Assembly: GCA_003176045.1 (NCBI GenBank)
Contig: PSRM01000365.1
Coordinates: 1-36,015 of the forward strand
Length of the DNA: 36,015 nucleotides
Reading direction: 5' to 3'
Source of the DNA: Verrucomicrobiota bacterium
GTDB lineage: Bacteria; Verrucomicrobiota; Verrucomicrobiia; Limisphaerales; UBA8199
Below, piece by piece: positions 29,979-36,015 of this stretch. Each line of letters begins with the position of its first letter. Position 1 is the first letter of the stretch. A program made the position numbers and the translations under genes. The notes under the pieces were generated by a model. The model was given only the letters and a program-made list of their open reading frames with translations, did not search any database and was not told the origin of the DNA.

Positions 29979-31862
29979 ATGACGGTTCGAAGTCAGAGAG
30001 AGCCGGCGAGATACGCGAAACACGTCAAATCAGGAATTTTTCGCGTCTTTTTGCGTCTTTTCGCGGGCAAAATTCTTTTCCACCAGGCATGCGGTTGGCG
30101 AATTTGTTGTAGCGCCTTTGTTCTCCTTATTGCGCGTTCGGCGCAGCCTGCGACTTTGCAAATCCAGATCAGTCCAAAAGTCTCCGGTGAGAATCTTCAA
30201 CCCTCTTCTTTCCGCTATCAAACCTCAGCAGGCGAAACTTTCTCCATCACAAGGGTTAGTTACCTGCTGAGTGACTTCGGCCTGCAACGGGACGACGGTT
30301 CCTGGCTCGAGTTCTCAAATTCAGTCGCCTGGATGGATTTCGAGCAAAACCGCGATTCCGTCCGGTTTAGCGATGTTCCTGCGGGCCAATTCCGCGCACT
30401 CAGGTTCAACGTCGGACTCAACGCGAATCTAAATCACGCAGACGTCTCAAAGTTTGCTGCGGACCATCCACTAAACCCAAACCTGAACGGTCTCCATTGG
30501 AGTTGGCAGGGAGGATACATCTTTCTCGCACTCGAAGGCCTCTGGCGCCACTCCAACGCTCCCACGCTCCACGCTCCCACGCTCAACACGCCCACGCTGG
30601 ACGGCTGGGCGTATCATCTGGCCCGCGACACGAACTCTACGCGCATCACGCTGGCTACACCGCTCGAACTCACGCAGGAGACAAAGGTGGAACTGGATTT
30701 CGATCTTGCAAACGTGCTCAATGCGCCCTGTTCCCTCTCCTTCGCCAAAGACGGTTCTTCCACCCATTCGCGAGATGGGGATCCCATAGCCGCCGCCCTC
30801 GTAAGGAACCTGCCCGGTTCATTCCGCGTCCGGCACGCTTTGCAACTCACAGATGCAGACATTTCCGCAACACATCCCAAACCTCTCTATCTGCCTGTGA
30901 ATTTCACCCCATACGAATTCAAGCTAAATGCCACTTTCCCAATTCCTGATCTGCCTCGCGATAACCCGCTTACGCAGGAACGCGTGGCGCTGGGCAAAGA
31001 TCTCTTTTTCGACAAAAAAGTTTCCATCAATGACCAGCAATCCTGCGCAGACTGCCATTTGCCCCAGAAAGGTTTTACGGATGGACGCCGCACCGCTCGT
31101 GGCGCAGAGGGTGAGTTCGGTCCGCGAAAAACCATGCCGCTGTTTAACCTGGCCTGGAAACAGGATTTCTTCTGGGATGGTCGGGCGCACAGCCTGCGCC
31201 AGCAGGTATTGGAGCCGATTCAGAATCCGATCGAGATGCATCAGTCGCTAACGAACCTTGTCGCGAAACTTGCAGCCAACCATTACCAGGACCTCTTCAC
31301 AAAGGCATTCGGCTCGCCGCAAATCACCGCCGAAAAAATCGCGCTGGCTCTGGAGTCTTACCTGCTCACTCTGAGGTCCTGCAATGCCAAATTCGATCGC
31401 GTGCTGCGCGGCGAGGAAAAATTCACGGCCGAGGAACAGCGCGGATTCGAGTTATTCTCGACTGAGTACGACCCGCGGCGCGGACAATTCGGCGCGGATT
31501 GTTTTCATTGTCATGGCGGGCCGCTCTTTCGAAGCCAGGCCTTTGGAAATAATGGGCTGGATGAGACTTTCTCCGACCGCGGCCGGGCAAAGGTGACAGG
31601 GAAGGATTCCGACGCCGGCAAATTTGCCGTGCCATCGCTGCGGAACGTTGCCCTGACGGCTCCTTACATGCATGACGGCCGATTTAAAACCCTGGAGGAA
31701 GTCGTGGACCACTACACCACCGGCCTAAAGCGCAGCGCCACTCTCGACCCAAATCTGGCAAAACATCCCGATGGTGGCATCCCCTTGACTGTAGGGGACA
31801 AGCGCGCGTTGGTGGCTTTCCTCAAAACGCTAACGGATAATCCTTACGCCCAGTCGAACTGA
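29979..31862 (+). CDS. MbnP-like copper-binding domain fused to MbnH/MauG-like dihaem peroxidase
   Basis: A 627-residue exported protein. Signal core at ~40-56 (ICCSAFVLLIARSAQ). Residues ~59-290 match the MbnP family: FSITRVSYLLSDFGLQRDDG, VPAGQFRALRFNVGLN, GLHWSWQGGYIFLALEG (Trp174 and Trp176) and AYHLARD. Residues ~315-620 match dihaem cytochrome c peroxidase/MauG. Haem sites are CADCH (356-360) and CFHCH (508-512), with FTDGR, FWDGRAHSL, FAVPSLRNVALTAPYMHDGRF and VDHY. In methanotrophs MbnH, a separate MauG-like enzyme, oxidises a Trp of MbnP to kynurenine, which allows copper binding. Here both are one chain. Residues ~191-207 (HSNAPTLHAPTLNTPTL) are a tandem repeat in the MbnP domain. 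The leader before the signal (VKSGIFRVFLRLFAGK) is also repeat-rich. Confidence 0.88.
   Translation: MTVRSQREPARYAKHVKSGIFRVFLRLFAGKILFHQACGWRICCSAFVLLIARSAQPATLQIQISPKVSGENLQPSSFRYQTSAGETFSITRVSYLLSDFGLQRDDGSWLEFSNSVAWMDFEQNRDSVRFSDVPAGQFRALRFNVGLNANLNHADVSKFAADHPLNPNLNGLHWSWQGGYIFLALEGLWRHSNAPTLHAPTLNTPTLDGWAYHLARDTNSTRITLATPLELTQETKVELDFDLANVLNAPCSLSFAKDGSSTHSRDGDPIAAALVRNLPGSFRVRHALQLTDADISATHPKPLYLPVNFTPYEFKLNATFPIPDLPRDNPLTQERVALGKDLFFDKKVSINDQQSCADCHLPQKGFTDGRRTARGAEGEFGPRKTMPLFNLAWKQDFFWDGRAHSLRQQVLEPIQNPIEMHQSLTNLVAKLAANHYQDLFTKAFGSPQITAEKIALALESYLLTLRSCNAKFDRVLRGEEKFTAEEQRGFELFSTEYDPRRGQFGADCFHCHGGPLFRSQAFGNNGLDETFSDRGRAKVTGKDSDAGKFAVPSLRNVALTAPYMHDGRFKTLEEVVDHYTTGLKRSATLDPNLAKHPDGGIPLTVGDKRALVAFLKTLTDNPYAQSN
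30551..30600. repeat. tandem array inside the MbnP domain
   Basis: Units of CTCCCACG and CTCCACG (7-8 nt, about five) encode NAPTLHAPTLNTPTL between the FLALEG strand and the YHLARD strand of the MbnP domain. The reverse complement resembles the GAGCGTG arrays of uvrA and the cytochrome gene. Confidence 0.85.
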
Positions 31863-31910
31863 TTCCGTAGCAGCCGGGCAATTCAATCGCTGCGCGCTTG
31901 ACTGACCCCT

Positions 31911-32303
31911 CTAATCCTCAACGCTTCGGTGCGGTTCGTCGTTCACTGCCACTGACGAGCTACGTACCCGATATTCTTGGTCGGGTATTGAACTCTCGTT
32001 GTTTTGCGATTTGCCGAGTTCGTAAAGAAGGTCCGGACAAAAATCCAGTGGCGCCGCGCGTTCTGCTCCAGTGGACAAGATCTCCCGAGCCAATCCGTCC
32101 CAGCAGATGGTCTTGCCCTCGGTATCGTGGCGTGCGCGCAAAAAAACTGCCGGATCCAGTAGTTGTCGATAGGCCCCTGTTCCTGAGCCAGCCTTCGCCC
32201 GCAAAGTTGGTTCAAGATTCACATCGAGGATTTCCCCGGTATTGAACCTGAGCCGAAGACAGTAGGGTTTCGCACTTACTAAGTTCTCCACTAGATGCAT
32301 CAT
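31911..32303 (-). CDS. DUF2442 protein
   Basis: A 130-residue cytoplasmic protein. Its N-terminal ~85 residues follow the DUF2442 pattern: YCLRLRFNTGEILDVNLEPTL, LLDPAVFLRARHD, KTICWDG. After WDG the family normally continues with a short turn to DPDxLYE. Here GLAREILSTGAERAAPLDF lies between, then CPDLLYELG and an extra ~35-residue tail, so the domain may carry a ~16-residue insertion. It begins 8 bp after the DUF4160 gene on the same strand, the usual arrangement. The pair resembles a type II toxin-antitoxin module, DUF4160 first. The antitoxin role is inferred from gene order in other genomes. Confidence 0.75.
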   Translation of the reverse strand: MMHLVENLVSAKPYCLRLRFNTGEILDVNLEPTLRAKAGSGTGAYRQLLDPAVFLRARHDTEGKTICWDGLAREILSTGAERAAPLDFCPDLLYELGKSQNNESSIPDQEYRVRSSSVAVNDEPHRSVED

Positions 32304-32311
32304 AACGTAAT

Positions 32312-32575
32312 TTACTCTAAAGGCTGGATTTTGCGATAGCGCGGAGTATCTGATTGGAGCCCATTGAAGTTATCCATCAGCTCCTGCCGATGTAGTTCGG
32401 CCCAATCCTGCACCAATCTCAAGGCCCGCCCTGGCAGGGTCCCTTCGAGGATACTCCCGGTTTGGATATCAAACTGCGCACCATCACTTCCGTATTCAGC
32501 GTGGAAGTGCGGCGGCGGATGATCACCGGCATACATACGGATAATAATCCCATAGAATCTTGAAATTTCAGGCAT
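32312..32575 (-). CDS. DUF4160 protein
   Basis: An 87-residue protein that is complete for the family: MPEISRFYGIIIRMYAGDH, the hallmark PPHFHAEYG, then LPGRALRLVQDWAELHRQEL. DUF4160 genes very often precede DUF2442 genes as here, and are proposed toxins or regulators of unknown target. It lies 8 bp upstream of the DUF2442 gene, so the two are almost surely co-transcribed. Upstream (32576-32629) is only a short gap to the stop of the FG-GAP gene on the same strand. Family recognition is firm; function is not established. Confidence 0.85.
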   Translation of the reverse strand: MPEISRFYGIIIRMYAGDHPPPHFHAEYGSDGAQFDIQTGSILEGTLPGRALRLVQDWAELHRQELMDNFNGLQSDTPRYRKIQPLE

Positions 32576-32629
32576 AGAACCTGCAACTCTTATTTCACTT
32601 TCTCGATCTCTTCCTCGGCTGCCACAATG

Positions 32630-35020
32630 TCATTCCTGCGGATAAACCAGTATCCTGTCATGCACCAGGATCGCCAGATCGTTCTTCTTATGGCCGGTTA
32701 AATCCGCCACGACAGCCTCGCGCGGCTCGGGGAGTTCGCCGCGCCGGCCGCGGAATGTTTTCTCCTCGAACACCTGCCAGCGATTGGCGGGCACAAGCTT
32801 GTGATGCGCATCAAAGATCACCAGGTCGAGATAGTTCTTGGCCGTTTCCAAAAAGACCAGGTCCTTCCGTCCATCGTTGTCCAGATCACCGGAAACCACG
32901 TCAGTTAGGTAACCATCCTTGATGGGCGTTTCGTAACCATCCAGTTCGCTCAGTTCCCACGTCTTGCCCCCGAGCGCCATGCACGCAACCGCGTTTTGGC
33001 CAAGGAAACCAACGGCGCTTACGCTCGGTGAACCCAAGCCAATGGATTGCATCGAGGTGAACTCCGAAACGGGCAAAGGCAAATTGCGTACGACCTGCCA
33101 GACTCCGGCTGAGTCGCGCTCGCACAAAGTGAGCGCCTTGCGTTCGGCATCCAGCAGGAAGATCGAGGTCACGGCGTTCGAGCAATTCAGCACCGGCGCG
33201 GCTGCCACCAGGCGCGAGTTGCTCGCCGCGCCGTTGATCTGCTCCTTTACGCTGAAGCCCCAACCGTCCTGGTTGGTTGAACTCTGTGACGCGGCATCTC
33301 GCTTGAGAACGACCGCCCGGAGGAAATTCTTCTGGGTCATCAGCAGCTCCGGTTTTCCGTCGCCATCAATGTCAGCCACGCTCAGCCAGGGTTGCTCAAC
33401 CGGCCCGCCCGGCGGCGCCACGTCCAGCTCTTCAAAATCCTTTCCGGGCCGTTGCCGCAGGACCTTCACTTTCTCGTAGGGAATCAGAACCACAAGATCC
33501 ATCAAGCCGTCCTGGTCGGCGTCATGGAACGTGATCGAGGTCGGGTTGGACTTGAAGTTCTCATTCAAGTGCTGGGTTTTGGATTTGCCGTCCGAACTGC
33601 GCGTGACGAGCGAACGTTTGCCGTCCTGGTCCACGATCACAGCCAGCGTGGGCTTCGCATCCGCTTTGAGCTTGCCGACTGCCAGCGCCAACGGCTTCCC
33701 ATCCAGTGGTATCAATGTGGGGAACGGAACGCGCTGTTTTTCATCCAGGCGCGTGACGCCGACTTGCCGTTCGTCGGCGCTGAGCATAAAAATTTCCGGC
33801 TTGCCGTCCCCATCCCAGTCGGCCACCGCCAAATCACTGATGCCCGCCAGGGTAGGAAAAGCCTTTGGCGTGGCCAGCGTCCCGTCCTTCTGCTGAAAGT
33901 AAATCGAAAGCTGCCCGCTCTCAGGTTCGGCCACAAGCAGATCCGGCAGTCCGTCCCCATTCACGTCGGCCCACAAAAGTCCGCGCCTGGCTTTTTCGGT
34001 CTTGTTCAGAGGAAGGATTTGGAATTGCCCTTGCTGAAAGCACCCGGCCAATGGCTCAGCCGGTTTGCGTGTGAATTCTGAGATTTGCGCGCGACCCGAC
34101 TTTTGCGCGATGGTAATTACCTGCGTCTTGCCTCCAGGCTCCAGCACGTCCGCCCAGTAGGAGCGTACGGGCGACATGGGAAAATAGATTTCCGGTCCCA
34201 GCGAACCATCCTCTTTCTGCAACCGAAATCGGAATGGATTACGGTCCTCCCAATTGACCAGAAGCAAATCATCTCGTCCGTCCCCGTCCACGTCCACGAC
34301 CTGGACAGATTTGACCGAGCCCGAAAAGGCAATCTTTTCGGGCTCACCCAGCGTGTGATCGGCGCTTTGGGGAAGGAAATAGACGTAATTCTCCGCAAGG
34401 AGCACCAGATCAGGCCGGCCATCGCCATTCAAATCACCCGAGCACAGCGCATTGGGCGTAAGCTGTCCGTCCTCGATGGGCCAGCGTTTAGGCGCGCTCC
34501 AACCGTTGGTCCCCTGGTTGTAGAGCACAACCAGCTCCTTCGGCTCTCCGTAATACGCAATATCAGGGCGGCCATCCCCATTGAGATCGGCCACCACCAG
34601 GCAGGAAATGCGCTTCTCGGAAGCGATGGACTCGATCCTAAAGCGCGAATCCGGCGGCAGCTCATTCAGCTCGCGGCGCCCAACCGGTTTGATCTTCTGC
34701 GTTGAATTCGTTTTTCCTGTTTGATTGTAGAGCAGCGTTATTTTCGAGCGCGTATTGTTGACCACGATCAAATCGTTTAACCCGTCACCGTCCAGATCTG
34801 CGACGCGCAATTGCGATATCTGGTTCTCTATGGGAAAGATTTCCGGCCCATTAAACCCGAAGCGGTTGGTAGGATTCGCCCCTGCGGCCATCTGCGCCAA
34901 CAGAAGGAACAGCCCAACACCTAGCCCGAATATGTAGGGGACGACGTGAGGAGTCCACTCTTGGCACGGAAACCTACGAAGGGACTTCTCACGTCGTCCC
35001 CTACAAGGGGTATGAAACAT
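32630..35020 (-). CDS. secreted FG-GAP/VCBS repeat protein
   Basis: A 796-residue protein with about ten FG-GAP-like calcium-binding repeats. Each has a D-x-D/N-G-D-G-x-x-D loop: VADLDGDGLNDLIV, VADLNGDGRPDIAYY, SGDLNGDGRPDLVLL, VVDVDGDGRDDLLLV and WADVNGDGLPDLLVA are examples. They should fold as one or two beta-propellers. The signal core is YIFGLGVGLFLLLAQMAAGA. The leader before it (residues ~4-28, PCRGRREKSLRRFPCQEWTP...) is the translated family-2 palindrome at 34933-35005. The ATG at 35020 has GGAAG about 6 nt upstream and is the best start; longer readings run into another repeat. The protein probably acts at the cell surface; no enzyme motif is seen. Confidence 0.88.
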   Translation of the reverse strand: MFHTPCRGRREKSLRRFPCQEWTPHVVPYIFGLGVGLFLLLAQMAAGANPTNRFGFNGPEIFPIENQISQLRVADLDGDGLNDLIVVNNTRSKITLLYNQTGKTNSTQKIKPVGRRELNELPPDSRFRIESIASEKRISCLVVADLNGDGRPDIAYYGEPKELVVLYNQGTNGWSAPKRWPIEDGQLTPNALCSGDLNGDGRPDLVLLAENYVYFLPQSADHTLGEPEKIAFSGSVKSVQVVDVDGDGRDDLLLVNWEDRNPFRFRLQKEDGSLGPEIYFPMSPVRSYWADVLEPGGKTQVITIAQKSGRAQISEFTRKPAEPLAGCFQQGQFQILPLNKTEKARRGLLWADVNGDGLPDLLVAEPESGQLSIYFQQKDGTLATPKAFPTLAGISDLAVADWDGDGKPEIFMLSADERQVGVTRLDEKQRVPFPTLIPLDGKPLALAVGKLKADAKPTLAVIVDQDGKRSLVTRSSDGKSKTQHLNENFKSNPTSITFHDADQDGLMDLVVLIPYEKVKVLRQRPGKDFEELDVAPPGGPVEQPWLSVADIDGDGKPELLMTQKNFLRAVVLKRDAASQSSTNQDGWGFSVKEQINGAASNSRLVAAAPVLNCSNAVTSIFLLDAERKALTLCERDSAGVWQVVRNLPLPVSEFTSMQSIGLGSPSVSAVGFLGQNAVACMALGGKTWELSELDGYETPIKDGYLTDVVSGDLDNDGRKDLVFLETAKNYLDLVIFDAHHKLVPANRWQVFEEKTFRGRRGELPEPREAVVADLTGHKKNDLAILVHDRILVYPQE
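34933..35005. repeat. REP-like element, family 2, complete copy
   Basis: Arms at 34933-34956 and 34982-35005 (TGTAGGGGACGACGTGAGGA then GTCC, one mismatch in 24 bp) enclose a 25-nt loop. The copy lies inside the first ~28 codons of the FG-GAP gene, directly before its signal core. Confidence 0.92.
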
Positions 35021-35123
35021 CCGGGCTTCCGCCGCGCAGCCGATTGAACCTCGATACAAAGATATAATTTTCAAGTATGACACAGAATGGCAGCCCGCGG
35101 ACCTTTTGAAAAGGTTATTGTGT

Positions 35124-35188
35124 GGAAAAGGGGCGGGGACGGCCTCGTCCCCGCTTTTCCTGAAAGACCGGGGACGAGGCCGTTCCGG
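35124..35188. repeat. palindromic element left of the RHS remnant
   Basis: A hairpin 35124-35160 (GGAAAAG...GCGGGGAC paired with GTCCCCGCTTTTCC) is followed by CCGGGGACGAGGCCGTTCCG at 35168-35187. The latter is largely the reverse complement of the hairpin's centre (ACGGCCTCGTCCCCG). RHS homology starts immediately after it. Confidence 0.8.
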
Positions 35189-35882
35189 CACCAACAGAAT
35201 CACCCAAGTTTCCAACATCGTTGTCGCCGCCAGCCCCAACCGCCTCCGCACCCACACTTATGTTTGGGACACCGGCCAATCCACCGGCACCCTCGTCTCC
35301 CGCTCCGAACGCTCGACCGACGGCCTCCAATCCTGGCAATCCCAATTCATTGACCCGAGCACCCCGGTCACCTCGCACAGCACAACCGCATACCACAGCA
35401 GCGGCGCCCGCGCCCAAACCAACGCCGCCCCCGACGGCTCCTACACCGCCAGCCTCTACTCCTATGGCCGCCTCCAATCCGTCACGCGTTTTGATTCTCT
35501 TGGCTATCAGCTATTTTCTATTTTCTATTCCTACGACGCTCATGGGCGCCAAAACGTGGCGACCGATGCCCGCAATGGCGCAACGACCAACACCTTCAAC
35601 CCCGCCGACGGAATTGCCAGCACCACCACTCCGTCCCCCGGCCTCGGCCAACCGCCGCTCAACACAAAAACATTTTACGACAGTTCCCTTCGCGCATTTG
35701 CCGTCACACAACCGGACGGCACCAGCGTGACAAACGAATTCTTTCCCACCGGCCTCCTGAAGAAAACTTACGGCTCACGAACCTATCCCGTGGCCTACAC
35801 TTATGATTACGCCGGGCGCATGAAAACCATGACCACCTGGCAAAATTACGCGAGCAGTTCGGGTGCTGCCACCACAACCTGA
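35187..35882 (+). pseudogene. RHS/YD-repeat gene fragment, truncated at both ends
   Basis: About 230 codons encode YD-repeat sequence: GTNRITQVSN, RTHTYVWDTGQSTG, FYSYDAHGRQNVATD, TNEFFPTGLLKKTYG, AYTYDYAGRMKTM. RHS proteins are normally >1000 residues with dozens of such repeats, so both ends are missing. There is no signal peptide or plausible start; homology begins right after a palindromic element. On the right it stops at a TGA (35880-35882) next to the leader of a RAYT gene. The remnant is probably non-functional, broken by the palindrome at one side and the RAYT insertion at the other. Confidence 0.8.
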
Positions 35883-35953
35883 GAAAGGGGTCAAGCCTCT
35901 ACTTTGATCTTTCACGTATTGACAGTCGCTGCCGCTCCTGCCAGAGTCGCGCC

Positions 35954-36015
35954 ATGCCACGTCAGGTGCGGATCCAATATCCCGGAGCCATGTACCATGT
36001 GATGAGCCGTGGCAA
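35954..36015 (+). mobile_element. REP-associated tyrosine transposase (RAYT), 5' end only
   Basis: From the ATG at 35954 the frame reads MPRQVRI QYPGAMYHVMSRG and then leaves the window. The motif R-I-x-Y-P-G-A-x-Y-H-V-M-x-R-G is the N terminus of Y1/HUH transposases of the RAYT (TnpA_REP) group, which act on REP palindromes. The HUH motif and catalytic Tyr would lie outside. The leader AAAGGGGTCAAGCCTCTACT (35884-35903) resembles, from memory, sequences often found ahead of such genes. Only 20 residues are visible, but the motif is distinctive. Confidence 0.85.

Noticed and set aside
35021..35257. Earlier start of the FG-GAP gene
   Set aside because: The extension crosses a palindromic element and the RHS remnant and has no ribosome-binding site.

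Overview
The window is about 36 kb of a moderately GC-rich bacterial chromosome. No 16S rRNA is present, so taxonomy is inference. Three things point to a verrucomicrobium of the Pedosphaera/Limisphaerales type: secreted FG-GAP and cadherin-like proteins, large multihaem cytochromes, and dense small palindromic and heptanucleotide repeats that enter reading frames. The gene set mixes housekeeping genes (smc, a uvrA-family gene, rnpB, pncA) with exported proteins. Few genes have a clear Shine-Dalgarno sequence; the best are in front of the PspA-like gene and the PLP decarboxylase.

Layout. 1-3909 (minus) is one likely operon: von Willebrand A protein, PspA-like coiled-coil protein, solute-binding/OmpA fusion, and a NitT/TauT-type ABC permease that runs off the left edge. 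3983-9867 (plus) holds pncA, a uvrA-family gene swollen by in-frame repeat insertions, a zinc-ribbon coiled-coil protein and a small membrane protein. 9923-10822 is the rnpB promoter and RNase P RNA, abutting the 3' half of a metallophosphatase gene whose catalytic 5' half is missing. 10961-12619 (minus) is a GHL10/DUF187 lipoprotein-like glycosidase. 13025-18699 (plus) is smc and a PLP-dependent aromatic amino-acid decarboxylase. 18760-25088 (minus) is an eight-haem cytochrome with TPRs and a large cadherin-repeat secreted protein, separated by a 0.5 kb nest of palindromes. 25304-31862 (plus) is an HtrA-like protease, a DUF3352-like exported protein, a YHYH-domain protein and an MbnP-MbnH fusion. 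31911-35020 (minus) is a DUF4160/DUF2442 pair and an FG-GAP protein. The right end is a truncated RHS gene cut by the leader of a REP-associated tyrosine transposase (RAYT) that runs off the edge.

Two themes stand out. First, repeats: at least a dozen heptanucleotide tandem arrays of unrelated sequence, and several families of 24-30 bp inverted-repeat elements, lie between genes and in frame inside conserved genes (uvrA, smc, decarboxylase, cytochrome, MbnP domain). The RAYT at the right end is a candidate mobiliser of the palindromic class. Second, the YHYH gene and the MbnP-MbnH fusion form a 3-nt-spaced pair. It places a predicted Trp-oxidising dihaem enzyme and its copper-binding substrate on one polypeptide.
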